64,000 nt of DNA, taken from Melieria omissa (lineage: Eukaryota; Arthropoda; Insecta; Diptera; Ulidiidae). The notes under the pieces were generated by a model that saw nothing but the letters and a program-made list of their open reading frames with translations, searched no databases and was not told the DNA's origin. Shown piece by piece: positions 49,063-58,866 of the stretch. The position numbers were made by a program, and so were the translations under genes. The number at the start of each line of letters is the position of its first letter. The first letter of the stretch is position 1. The stretch covers positions 26,535,123 through 26,599,122 of the forward strand of contig OZ020270.1 in assembly GCA_963971225.1 (NCBI GenBank), read 5' to 3'.

Positions 49063-49232
49063 CCTAATTCTGTTTTTACACGGTTTTGATTTAACACGGT
49101 TTGAAAATAAAAAAATTTTTAATTTTTTACACGATTTTATTTTATTTAGCACGAAAAATTTAATTAATTAATTTATTTATTAATAAATTTTCTAACCGTG
49201 TTAAATCAAAACCGTGTAAAAACAGAATTAGG
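49063..49232. repeat. 170-base near-perfect palindrome
   Basis: CCTAATTCTGTTTTTACACG at the left is exactly complementary to CGTGTAAAAACAGAATTAGG at the right, and pairing continues through GTTTTGATTTAACACGGTT. An AT-rich loop (49110-49185) separates the arms. It could be a MITE or a hairpin element. No target duplication was clear. Confidence 0.8.
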
Positions 49233-49503
49233 TGTTTATTAGCAAAAGTATAATAAAGGTATGCAAATAATATTGCGGCGCAATACTTACTATGTGAACA
49301 CCAAATAATAAAAGCCACAAAAAGAAGAAGAAGAAGGAGTCACCGGTTGATGGTTGTTTATTTATTACTGCTTCCTACTGCTTTGAAAGAGGAGATTTGG
49401 TCTAAACATTGCTGCCAATCTTGCGCTGCAAAATTACGAAAAAACAAGAAATAATGATTTGTGGATGGAATACATTTCAGTTCAATTTCAAATTCATACA
49501 TAT
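49233..49503. other. Non-coding stretch left of SAP-gypsy C
   Basis: Contains an AAG-repeat (49320-49337) and otherwise unremarkable sequence. If the gypsy at 49504 lies inside Pao 2, the last part should be Pao 2 or its flank, but I could not match it to sequence right of 63588. Confidence 0.4.
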
Positions 49504-49914
49504 TGTTACGAATACTAAGTCTAGTAGGCTGTTACGTATCTCTGGATTGTGTAATTTGAAAATAAAACACAGTCAGTTTCTTAAACGCAGACAATAAAAT
49601 AAACCAACAGTCACTTTATTATTCACCGTTTACACTTTACTGTTCGTACACTTAAGTATTTGCTTCATTACTCCGTGTGGCAACTTCACTTGTCAAAACC
49701 ACCTGTCAGGCCATGGCGCAGATCGTTTCCGCACATTCCGGAGTGGACTAAAAGTTTCCATCATTGCCACGTTGGACTAAAAGTTATTATCGCGGCCGTC
49801 GTTGCCAGATTGGACTAAAAGTTACTATCGCGGCCGTCGCTGCCAGATTGGATTATAGCACGGCACGTAGCGGCAGGGTTGCTTTGCACAGCGACAGACT
49901 GTCTTATCGTTACA
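49504..49914 (-). repeat. 3' LTR of SAP-gypsy C
   Basis: TGTTACGAATACTAAG to GTTACA in plus-strand reading. Compared with 53159-53606 it lacks the stretch holding GACTGACTCGCTGCGCCGC and TTTTATA. Internal direct repeats (TTGGACTAAAAGTTACTATC and GCGGCCGTCG type) occur two to three times. Confidence 0.9.
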
Positions 49915-50892
49915 CTGCCCACCACTTAGACCTGTTCGTCCCGAACAAGTGCCGAGGCACTGGACTACCTTCAGCTTAGCGCCTCTGTTGCTGCAACGTT
50001 GAATCCTGTATACCACGTCGTTAATCCTAGTCACGACTTCGTACGGTCCTTCCCATGACGCTTGAAGTTTCGGAGACAAACCTTTCCTCCGTTGCGGGGT
50101 GTAGAGCATTACCAGATCGCCTTCTTGGAACCCTGCTGAGTTGGCCCGTAGATCATATCCGGCTTTCGCCTTATCGCTGACCAGTTTGGTGCGGCTCTTT
50201 ATAAACTGGTGAATTTCCTCCAGTTCCGCCCACTTTTTGACCGCGTAGTCCGTCTTAGCGCCTCCCGTCGTGCTGACTACGCCGAACTTCAAGTCAGCGG
50301 GTAACCGCAACTCTGTGCCGAACACTGCTCGGGCTGGAGTGAGTGATGTCGTGTCGTGCGGGGCTGACCTATACGCCATCAGGAACAGGGGGATATGCGT
50401 GTCCCAATCCTTTTGATTCCTGCCTACCACTTTCCGCAGGTATTCCTCCAGTGTCCGGTTAAAGCGTTCCACCATGCCGTCGAACTGTGGGTGCAAAGGC
50501 GTGGTACGAGTTTTCTTTATCCCCAGTAGCTCACACACTTCCTTGAATACCGCAGACTCGAAATTCCGGCCTTGATCTGAGTGTAACTCCAACGGAACTT
50601 CGAACCTGGCTACCCAGTTGTTTACCAGCTTCTCCGAGATCGTAGTGGCCTCCTGGTTAGGAATAGGGTACACTTCGGGCCATTTGCTGAAGTAATCCAT
50701 TACCACCAGCACATATTTGTTGCCTTGAGTGCTAGTTGGGAATGGACCGACGACGTCCATAGCAATCCGCTCAAAGCGCGCCCACGTTGTACTGCTGCAT
50801 GCGGCCTCGAGATCTTCTTGTCGGCCCTTTCGCGGCTGAACATCGGTCGCAGCTCTTAATCCACTCGGCTCTCGGCTACAGACTCCTGACAT
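49915..50892 (-). CDS. SAP-gypsy C integrase
   Basis: The frame begins in the zinc region's tail (SGVCSREPSGLRA) and carries the complete core: MDVVGPFPTSTQGN (first Asp), LELHSDQGRNFESAVFKEVC (second Asp) and TTPLHPQFDGMVERFNRTLEEYL (Glu). AYRSAPHDTTSLTPARAVFG and the C-terminal GDLVMLYTPQRRKGLSPKLQ with WEGPYEVVTRINDV follow. Residues after about LKVVQ are affected by a small deletion and read into the LTR. The H2C2 zinc domain lies in the adjoining frame 51122-50856. It would insert element DNA, here always at ATAT sites. Confidence 0.88.
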
Positions 50893-51122
50893 CCTACCCA
50901 GTAGAATCGTCTTTTTATTTTGGCGACGGTTTTGGTGATGCCCAGGTGCCCTCCACTGGAGTCGTTATGGTATGCCTCAATGAACCCGTTGACTCTGCAT
51001 TTCGGCACTACCATTAGGGAGTTGCTGGTCTGACCATCCGCGCTCTCCCATTCGCGGTACAGGCATCCTTCTTTCAGTCGCCTCAGAAAACGCTGGTATC
51101 CTCCTGTGTTGACACGATACAA
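50856..51122 (-). pseudogene. SAP-gypsy C integrase zinc domain, junction of a pol deletion
   Basis: Reads EGCLYREWESADGQTSNSLM, HNDSSGGHLGITKTVAKIKR and FYWVGCQESVAE, the H2C2-type domain before the core. A frameshift near 50870 separates it from the core frame. Its upstream edge (about 51110) is directly fused to protease sequence, so RT and RNase H are gone. Confidence 0.8.
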
Positions 51123-51486
51123 CCTGCCTTACCGCCACGCTTCGCTCATAGCCGGCGTGCAGCGAGAATTCAACGTTGGCATATCTCAGCACATTTTCCT
51201 TCAGGTCCAGCGTAAAGCCGTGCCTAATCATGAAATCCACGCCGATAATCACGTCGTCCATTATATCCGCGACGATGAACTCATGTTCCAGGCTGCTGGT
51301 GCCGATAGCAATCGTTTTTGTAACTTTCCCTCTCACCGGCGCGCGCTCGCCAGTCGCAGTCCGCAGCTGTATGCCATGCAGCGGTTCCCAGTTCTTCAGA
51401 AGCTTCCTTTTTATGATCGAATATGACGCTCCAGTATCCAGTCTCAACACGAACAACTTTCCATCTATCCTTCCTTCAATTGTCAA
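51118..51486 (-). pseudogene. SAP-gypsy C aspartic protease region
   Basis: Near-identical to element A's protease: DGKLFVLRLDTGASYSIIKR, TATGERAPVRGKVTKTIAIG and VIIGVDFMIRHGFTLDLKEN. It ends after VVSCQ at the deletion joint. The start of the pol frame (PSSLTIEG) is preceded by the stop of gag and a short spacer. Confidence 0.85.
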
Positions 51487-51575
51487 GCTGCTGGGCTGTC
51501 GTTTCAGCTGTGAGACAAGGATGGTGGGGCGGCAGATTGTGGGGATCAGCTCACGCCCCTTTGGGCTGACCCGTT

Positions 51576-53088
51576 TTAGTTTAACGGCTCCTCGTCCTCA
51601 GCCCTGCGCTTGCTGGCTGAGCCTCGATTGTCAGTATTCCTCGCTTCAGGCGATTGCGATCGATAACGGGAACGCCTCTTTCGTTGGCGGCAGTCTCGTG
51701 ATATGTGGCCCTGCTTGCCACATACCCAGCAAACAACTTTAGAGGAGACCACCCGTGGACTGCCCGGTGGCTCAGAGCTTATGGCCTGGATCGCAATGTC
51801 GTTGTCCGGCTGGATCTGGCGTACCCTTACAGGTGCATACCGAGTGCTCCCAATCCATGTCGCCTCATATGTCATCGCGCTGGTCACCGTCTCCCTAAAT
51901 GTCGGCTTGCCCATCATCAACGCACTGCGACGTGTCTCTGGATCATGAAGACCTTCAATAAACGCCTCAATCTTCATCCTCTCGAGATCCTCGGCGCCGA
52001 AGGACGGGTAGCACAGCTGCACGAGCCGCTCAATGTCTGCTGCATATGTCTACAGCGCCTCGTTGGATCTTTGCCTGCGGTTCTTCAGCTCACAGTAGTA
52101 CAGCGTTCTGCTGTGCTCGTCGCTGTATTTGGCTGCCAGCGCCCTTATGACGGTCTCGTACTCGTACTGGAACTGATTTTATTACCTCAGCCGCAGCACC
52201 TTTAAGAGCCAGCGCCAATCTCCGACCTTTTCTTACATCGGTCCACTGATTTTCCAGAGCAGCCAGGTCGAAGGAACTTCTGCTCGGGTGGCAACACTTT
52301 CCAGAACCGGCGGCAACCATTCTCGCGGCTGTACCTCCCTAAGCCGCTCGTCCATTTTTCTGTTTATCGAAACTTCCAGACTATCAACTCGTTTGTTCAG
52401 GGAATCATCAAGATCGTCAACACGTTTGTTTAGAGAATCATCCAGGTCGCCAACTCGTTTGTTCAGGGAATCATCTAGGTCGTCGACTCGTTTATCCAAG
52501 TGCTCTATCCACGTCTCCAGGTGCTCGACTTTGCCATTAATCCTGTCTGAGATTTCCTCCACTTTCTGCTCCAAGCGCGCAGAATTTTCGAAGCTTGACT
52601 TCCATTCGCTCCGCCACTTGCGCCGATATTTCCTGGGTCGCCGTTTCCATTTTCGCTGCCATTTCTCGATTTGTAGTTTCCAGTTTCGCTGTCAGTGCTC
52701 GATTTGCAGTCTCGACTTTTGCCGAAATTTCGAGATTCGTAGTTTCCAGCTTCGCTGCCATCTCCTGATTCGAAGATTCCAGTTTCGCTGCCATTTCACG
52801 GTTGGAAGTCTCGAACATGCCTTTAAGTGCAACCATTAGCTGGCTCATGTCCAATGCTTGTAGTGGCGCAGCCGTACTTTGCAGCGACGCAACAGCAGCA
52901 GGCGATTCCTCCACCTTGGCCGACGCCTCTAGATCTTGCGCTCCGAACTCGTGCACAGTCCAATCGACACCTCGTGCCTCACATGCTTCTCGCAACTGCA
53001 ACTCCACCTTTCCGCCAGCCGTCGGCAAATTCCAGACAGCCAGCTCCTTCTTCAGCTGGTCTACCTTCAGCAGCTCGAGTTTAACCAT
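51576..53088 (-). pseudogene. SAP-gypsy C gag, three frames
   Basis: 53088-52537 starts MVKLELLKVDQLKKELAVWN (SAP motif) and contains repeated MAAKLE(S/T)(S/T)N(R/Q)E units, an expanded coiled coil. 52574-52233 continues the coiled coil with four DDLDDSLNKRV repeats. After a deletion, 52022-51576 has the capsid end and a CCHC knuckle CWVCGKQGHISRDC. The breaks lie near 52550, 52240 and 52050. Confidence 0.85.
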
Positions 53089-53158
53089 GCCCGTGCTTTT
53101 ATAAATTTATTTTTTTTGTTTACTTCCAATTTTCCACAATCCCACTTCTGACACCAAA

Positions 53159-53606
53159 TGTTACGAATACTAAGTCTAGTAGGCTGTTACGTATCTCTGG
53201 ATTGTGTAATTTGAAAATAAAACACAGTCAGTTTCTTAAACGCAGACAATAAAATAAACCAACAGTCACTTTATTATTCACCGTTTACACTTTACTGTTC
53301 GTACACTTAAGTATTTGCTTAATTACTCCGTGTGACAACTTCACTTGTCAAAACCAGACTGACTCGCTGCGCCGCATCCGGCTGCCTTTTATACCTGTCA
53401 GGCCATCGCGCAGATCGTTCCCGCACATTCCGGAGTGGACTAAAAGTTTCCATCATTGCCACGTTGGACTAAAAGTTATTATCGCGGCCGTCGTTGCCAG
53501 ATTGGACTAAAAGTTACTATCGCGGCCGTCGCTGCCAGATTGGGTTATGGCACGGCACGTAGCGGCAGGGTTGCTTTGCACAGCGACAGACTGTCTTATC
53601 GTTACA
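53159..53606 (-). repeat. 5' LTR and primer-binding site region of SAP-gypsy C
   Basis: The 448-base LTR is the complete version (contains TTTTATACC complement at about 53390, a TATA-type signal). On the minus strand it is followed at 53157 by TGGTGTCAGAAGTGGG, the primer-binding site, as in element B. Confidence 0.88.
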
Positions 53607-53736
53607 ATATGAACTTAATAACTAGGCGTTGATAACCGATATAAGAGTTAATTCATTGAGCATTTCAAATTATAGATGTCTGATTGTAAATAATTTTGTA
53701 AAATCAGGATCATAAAGGATCCATATAAAACGTTTG

Positions 53737-54498
53737 TTAAGATGGGCCTGAAAGGACCCATCCGAAAATAGAATCCTGTGCCAGAGGTAGGCCAGGGTTA
53801 CAAATGAATCCAGATCTGATGATCTTGTGGTAGATCTTTGAGCCAAGGATGAGCGAGACGGCGGTGGATCGATAAAAGTAAGGATCCGCAAGGCGAAAAT
53901 TCAAAAAACGTTCCGCTACTCGCCCGTCAATATCTTCCAGAGGAGTTTTAAAGCCGAGCGTTTGTTCGATCTTGGCATGCACGTCGATGCGCTGAGATGA
54001 ATCATGACGCGAGACCAAGGTGACTCGGCAAAAGTGATGAAGATCAACCTTGGAAACTGGGAGATGTAGCTGGCGTACCATTGACGACGAGATGCGACTG
54101 GTGCAGCAACAAGAATCTATAAGGATTCGAGCAGGATAGCTGGCGGCACGGACGCGTATGAAGACGGAGGCCGTCGGAAAAAGGACGGTGACGCGTTGAA
54201 CGGAAGCACTCGTAGCGAAAGGACGAGCTTCGCGTTGAATAATTAGACGTTCATTCGCATGGAGAAGCGTATTATGATGACGCTGACAATATTTGCAAAC
54301 CATCTTGCTAGTGCAATGTTTCGCGATGTGTGAATGTGCCAAACATCTAGAGCAATAACGATGCAACAATATGACCCGTAATCGCTTTTCTAAGTTCATC
54401 GAAAGGAACTTTTTACAGAAGCGTAGAGGATGAGTTGGCATAATCTTTTTGCATCTTTTGCTGTTATCGAGAGGAGTCGATGAAGCGTTATCACTCAC
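53737..54498 (-). CDS. Extra ORF after Pao 2 pol: zinc knuckle plus altered retropepsin-like (DUF1758) domain
   Basis: The 253-residue ORF starts 49 bases after the pol stop. It opens with HPLRFCKKFLSM, then two zinc knuckles (CSRCLAHSHIAKHC and CKYCQRHHNTLLH). A DUF1758-like protease fold follows, ending SLILGSKIYHKII...FGWVLSGPS. At the active-site position the usual Asp-Ser/Thr-Gly is Asp-Ser-Cys (LIDSCCCTSRIS), so proteolysis is doubtful. It duplicates the knuckle-protease module of pol as a stand-alone gene. Its function is unknown; it might act as a nucleic-acid-binding or regulatory protein. Confidence 0.75.
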   Translation of the reverse strand: MSDNASSTPLDNSKRCKKIMPTHPLRFCKKFLSMNLEKRLRVILLHRYCSRCLAHSHIAKHCTSKMVCKYCQRHHNTLLHANERLIIQREARPFATSASVQRVTVLFPTASVFIRVRAASYPARILIDSCCCTSRISSSMVRQLHLPVSKVDLHHFCRVTLVSRHDSSQRIDVHAKIEQTLGFKTPLEDIDGRVAERFLNFRLADPYFYRSTAVSLILGSKIYHKIIRSGFICNPGLPLAQDSIFGWVLSGPS

Positions 54499-54546
54499 GG
54501 CGACCTATGATTAGGATAACAAAATTGTTAAAAAATGGTGGAAGGG

Positions 54547-54604
54547 CTAGTCAGGTAAGACGATTAATTTCGTAACGGACCGCGTAATTATTCCTCGTTC
54601 GGTT
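54547..54604 (-). CDS. Last codons of Pao 2 pol, displaced by piggyBac 2
   Basis: Beyond the piggyBac insertion the minus strand continues the DUF5641 tail (TERGIITRSVTKLIVLPD) to a TAG at 54549-54547. This matches the usual Pao pol ending and shows that the insertion separates about the last 20 codons from the gene. Confidence 0.85.
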
Positions 54605-54608
54605 TTAA

Positions 54609-56792
54609 CCCTTCGATGAGTGAGAAGGTCCCTAGGGACCTTTTTGCATTTTCAAACTGAAATTACTCCTATTTCGGCCACTACAACCCCCCCGTAAAGT
54701 TACCATGTATTCCAATAGAATTTTGTTGCGCATCGTTTAAAAAAAATCAAGGCGATCCGACAATTAGTTTAGGAGTTATTGAGGTTTTATTGAAAATAGT
54801 ACGCGGACGTGTGACAAGGTCCGTAGGGACCTTGTACTGAATTTTCATGCAATGAAGAGATGGATGAAGAAGTTGATATTGCTGCACTTGGTAATGAAGC
54901 TGAGGATGATGACGACTGCACATACCAACCCGCTGAAGAGTCAGATGCCGAAACTGAAGGATACGTAGAGATAAATGAAGATATTGATGACGACGATGAT
55001 GAAAAAGAAGAAAATGATGCACCGGAAACAAATGAAAACTACTATATTGCTAAAGATGGCACCCAATGGTGTAAAAAAGCACCACCAACTTCTCGTACTC
55101 GTGTTCATAACGTGGTCGACTTCACAAGAAGGAAACCAGGACCATCACGAACTGAACATGACCCCTACACTATATTTCGTTCAATCATCACCGAGGAAAT
55201 AATATACATCATAATACGCGAAACAAATCGTAAAGGCAGTGAGGTTACAGCTGCATGGAATTTGGCGAAGCCCACGAAGAAAAAGGAGTGGAAGCCAGTG
55301 ACTGTGAAAGAGTTTGACGCCTTTCTAGCTATCCTTTTGCATGCTGGACTCACAAAATCGAATCGTGAACCTGCTACTGAATTATGGGGCGCGACGCGTT
55401 GTCCAATATACTATACAAAGCTGCGATGTCGTACGATCGCTTCATGTGCATAAAGCAATTCATTCGATTCGACAATGGAAATACTCGACAACAGCGACTT
55501 ATCAACAGCAAAACTGCGGCTATCGATGATATTTGGCAAATGTTGCAGCATAACTTGGCAGCAGCTTACACTCCTCATGAAGCACTAACCGTCGATGACC
55601 AGTTGTTCCCTTACAGAGGCCGCACCCGCTTCACGCAATAAATTCCGTCAAAGCCGGCTAAGTATGGTCTAAAAGTATGGTGGTTATGCGACTCGAAGTC
55701 TTATTATCCCGTGAAGGCAATGATATATTCCGGCAAATTGCCTAACCAAGAACGCGAAGTAAATCAAGGGCAGAACGTGGTGCTTGAACTTGCGGAAAAC
55801 TATTTGGATGCAGGCCGCACAATATACGCGGATAATTTCTTCACTACTTTGGATTTGGCGCGTATTTTGATGAGGAGGAAGACCGCATATGTTGGTACAG
55901 TGCGCTACAACAAAACTTTGGTCCACGGGAATTGAAGAAGAACCCGAAGCGCCCCATCAACAGCACATTGTTCGGGTTCAACGAAGGGGACGTAGCGTTG
56001 TGCTCATATGTACCTAAGAAAAATAAAGTTGTGAACGTGCTGTCTACAATGCACTACACTTGCCATGTCGACGAGAAAGTGAGAAGCGGAAGCCGTTTGG
56101 CATATTGGACTACAACGCCAACAAATGCGGCGTTGATACAATGGACCAGATGCTTGGCACGTACACATGCAAGCGATCAACGAAACGCTGGCCACTGGCC
56201 ATGTTCTATAATATGCTAGACGTCGCTGCATTGGCTGCTTTTACAATTTATAATGAGATGAAGCCGATAAAAAGGAGTGACAGACGGCGGTCATTCCTGT
56301 TACTTCTCACTAAACAATTGGCCACACCAAATATCGAGGAACGTGCCCTGAATAACCATATATATCAAGACCGGTAGAAGCCGAAGCACCGTCGTTTGCG
56401 GCTAGGGCGAATAGACCGTCATGTCGCCTTTGCCGTTCTGAGTACGGGCGGCAGCGGAAAACGAGGGCCTACTGCTTCGGATGCGGCAACGGTGTTTGTG
56501 GAGAACACAGCACAGTTCTACATCGCTGCAACACTTGCGCACAGGGCGGGGGACGAGCGGAACACGCTCAACCACAATAGTTTTAAAGCTTTTTCATAGT
56601 AAAATTAAGAAAAATGGAGCAAAAAAAAAGAACAATTAAAAAATTTTATTTTAGTATGTAGTATTTAGTTATAAACAATAAAAACATAAAAATAAAAAAA
56701 AAATTTCATGAAAAAACCCTAATTTCCAAAAAAAGGTCCCTACGGACCTTGCCACACGGTCGTGAAGTTCAGAATTGTCACTCATCAAAGGG
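54609..56792 (+). mobile_element. piggyBac element 2, both ends present
   Basis: Flanked by TTAA (54605-54608 and 56793-56796). Inverted ends are CCCTTCGATGAGTGA and the complement of CCCTTTGATGAGTGA. Subterminal palindromes GGTCCCTAGGGACC (54629) and GGTCC(G/C)TA(G/C)GGACC copies recur near both ends (about 54820 and 56735), like known piggyBac subterminal repeats. The transposase is in plus orientation, opposite to the Pao host. Length 2.18 kb. Confidence 0.93.
54860..56557 (+). pseudogene. piggyBac 2 transposase, broken
   Basis: An acidic N-terminus (DEEVDIAALGNEAEDDDDC) leads to the catalytic domain. ALTVDDQLFPYRGR, TIYADNFFTTLDLA and KCGVDTMDQMLGTYTCKRS each hold one Asp of the DDD triad. 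A Cys-rich C-terminus lies in another frame at about 56422-56557. Defects: a shift near 55390, a stop at 55639, and shifts near 55930, 56085 and 56375. All key residues remain, but the gene cannot make the enzyme. Confidence 0.9.
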
Positions 56793-56796
56793 TTAA

Positions 56797-57010
56797 TATC
56801 GGCGACGCGGACGCGTTTATCGCTACCGGGATATACTCGAAGAATTCTTCCCAACCTCCACGAAGTAGGGGGAAGATTTTCTTGACTAACAACAACTAAA
56901 TCGTCAACAGCAAGATCGCGTGATGGATATTTCCATTTGTATCGCCTATGCATTTCTTTAAGATATTCTTCTTTCCATCTTAAGGCGATCTGTTGACCCA
57001 AAGCTTTCAT
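56797..57010 (-). CDS. Pao 2 pol, DUF5641-type C-terminal domain
   Basis: Reads MKALGQQIALRWKEEYLKEM, HRRYKWKYPSRDLAVDDLVV and PPTSWRLGRILRVYPGSDKR up to RVADI, where piggyBac 2 begins. This domain follows integrase in BEL/Pao polyproteins. It overlaps the end of the integrase frame by 4 bases, probably through a single-base shift. Confidence 0.85.
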
Positions 57011-57924
57011 TTTTTCGCGGTTATATCAGAAAAAATTGGCTCTGGGGGACCCAGAAGTGGAGACCCAATAAGGAAGTGACCCGGAGTCAAAGCAGATACA
57101 TCCGCAGGGTTTTCTGACATAGGAATAATGGGTCGAGAATTCAAGCATGCTTCGATACGGGAGAAAATTGTTGATAGCTCCTCGAATGTATATCTATGAG
57201 GGAGGGCCATCTTACGAAAATGGAGTTTAAAACTTTTAACTCCCGCTTCCCATAAACCACCCATGTGAGGCGACCCAGCGAGAATAAAATCCCATTCAAG
57301 AGGTTGATGGGAAAAATGATTGAAGAAGGAATCACGGAACTGTTTTAGAAAGGCTTTAAAGTCTTTTTTGAAAGCTTTAGATGCACCGGCAAAATTGGTA
57401 CCATTATCGGAGAAAATGGCTTTCGGGCATCCACGACGAGAAACAAATCGAATAAAGGCAGCTAGAAGCGCAGGTGTTGACAGATCACTGACTGCTTCCA
57501 AGTGGATTGCTTTTGTAGAGAAACATACAAAAATGCAAACGTAACCTTTCGTTAGAAGGCAAGCTCTACCTGTATAATTCTTAATTTCAAAAGGTCCTGC
57601 AAAGTCGACTCCAGTAATGGAGAACACACGACTTAAAACGGTACGTTCGGGGGGTAAAGCAGCCATAATCTGCGAGGCCTTTCGTTTCTTGTCCAACAGA
57701 CAAATTTTGCAACGATGAATAATAGATTTTATGAGATTTTTCGCTTTCGGAATCCAATATTCCTGACGAAGTAAGCGAAGCATAAGTGAGTTGCCGCCGT
57801 GAATCGTGATCTTATGTATGAAAGTCGAGAAAACTGGGAGGATAATTGGATGCTGTTCACTAAAGGAAAGAGTCGGCGCGTTAGCTAAGCGACCATTGAT
57901 ACGCATAATTTGTTCACTGTCCAA
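57007..57924 (-). CDS. Pao 2 integrase
   Basis: The 305-residue frame has the zinc domain (HGGNSLMLRLLRQEYWIPKA, CKICLLDKKRKA). The catalytic core follows: ITGVDFAGPFEIKNYTGRAC (Asp), CPKAIFSDNGTNFAGASKAF (Asp) and SPHMGGLWEAGVKSFKLHFR (Glu). Then FSRIEACLNSRPIIPMS and LTPGHFLIGSPLLG. No stops inside. It joins element DNA to the target in the nucleus. It overlaps RNase H by 11 bases in another frame. Confidence 0.9.
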   Translation of the reverse strand: MDSEQIMRINGRLANAPTLSFSEQHPIILPVFSTFIHKITIHGGNSLMLRLLRQEYWIPKAKNLIKSIIHRCKICLLDKKRKASQIMAALPPERTVLSRVFSITGVDFAGPFEIKNYTGRACLLTKGYVCIFVCFSTKAIHLEAVSDLSTPALLAAFIRFVSRRGCPKAIFSDNGTNFAGASKAFKKDFKAFLKQFRDSFFNHFSHQPLEWDFILAGSPHMGGLWEAGVKSFKLHFRKMALPHRYTFEELSTIFSRIEACLNSRPIIPMSENPADVSALTPGHFLIGSPLLGPPEPIFSDITAKK

Positions 57925-58816
57925 AAAAAGGATTTAAAGTCAAGATACTGCTCTTATGATTAAGTGGCTTGTGGTTTAAAAGGCAACTATAATCGATACG
58001 AAAATACGTTTTTTGAAAAAGAACCGTCAGGAATTTTCTGGTATTGTGAATTTCGGTGTTCGACAACGCTGTGGATTCATAGCCCTTAGAATTTTTTGCA
58101 CGATGGTGAGTGCGATAATAAAATCGAAGTATATATGAGACCACTCGAAGAGCTCTAGAAAATGACGAAAATCTGCAGAGAATGTCTTCTTCAACATTAA
58201 CGAGCAAGTTGTGTACTGCAACCCTTTTTGCTTCGATTGAAGTTTCAGGGTGAGTAGTGCTAGAAGATGGCCATTCGGACCTATCTTTGGCAAGCAAAGA
58301 TGGGCCATGCCACCATAACGGTTTCGTACTTAAGTCCTGTGGAGTAAGACCGCGGCTACATAAATCGGCAGGTTTATCAGGTGAATCGACATGATACCAA
58401 TTTTTAGCGTATGGTTTGTGTTGAATTTTGCTAACACGATTAGCAACAAAGGTAGTCCATGTAGATGGTGTTTTTAGTAGCCATGATAAAACAATTGTTG
58501 AATCAGTCCAACAGAAGACATCGTGAACTTGTATATCAAGTTCGGATAGAAGTGAATCCAGCATGTCACATAGGAGCACTGCACCGCATAATTCTAGTCT
58601 TGGCAACGAGACAGTTTTGACTGGCGCGACTTTTGTTTTTGACGTAAGCAAGTGGGAGCAGAAACTAGTAGGCGATTTACGTACGCGAATGAAGATCACC
58701 GCGCCGTATGCTTTCTCGGAAGCATCGGAGAAAGCATGAATTTGAACTTCGTCTTGCAAAGAATAGTTCACCCGGCGTGGTACTTGAATCAGGTTGATAT
58801 CCATATATCCATCCAA
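57914..58816 (-). CDS. Pao 2 RNase H
   Basis: Reads VQIHAFSDASEKAYGAVIFI (first Asp/Glu cluster), VSLPRLELCGAVLLCDML (Glu) and CWTDSTIVLSWLLKTPS (Asp), then HVDSPDKPADLCSRGLTPQD, the standard Pao RNase H. A linker of about 130 residues runs toward integrase. A small shift near 58860 separates it from RT. Confidence 0.9.
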   Translation of the reverse strand: MDGYMDINLIQVPRRVNYSLQDEVQIHAFSDASEKAYGAVIFIRVRKSPTSFCSHLLTSKTKVAPVKTVSLPRLELCGAVLLCDMLDSLLSELDIQVHDVFCWTDSTIVLSWLLKTPSTWTTFVANRVSKIQHKPYAKNWYHVDSPDKPADLCSRGLTPQDLSTKPLWWHGPSLLAKDRSEWPSSSTTHPETSIEAKRVAVHNLLVNVEEDILCRFSSFSRALRVVSYILRFYYRTHHRAKNSKGYESTALSNTEIHNTRKFLTVLFQKTYFRIDYSCLLNHKPLNHKSSILTLNPFFGQ

Positions 58817-58866
58817 AAATTTATGCCATTTTCTTTCAATGGGCTCAGAAAGGCAATCATCCCAGC

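Larger units (their letters stand above)
49504..53606 (-). mobile_element. SAP-gag Ty3/gypsy element C, RT deleted
   Basis: It has two LTRs (49504-49914, 53159-53606) and an ATAT duplication (49500-49503, 53607-53610). Minus-strand order is primer-binding site, gag with SAP and CCHC, protease, then integrase. RT and RNase H are missing: the protease frame jumps to the integrase zinc region near 51110. LTRs are nearly identical except for a deletion of about 35 bases in the left one, suggesting fairly recent insertion. Confidence 0.9.
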
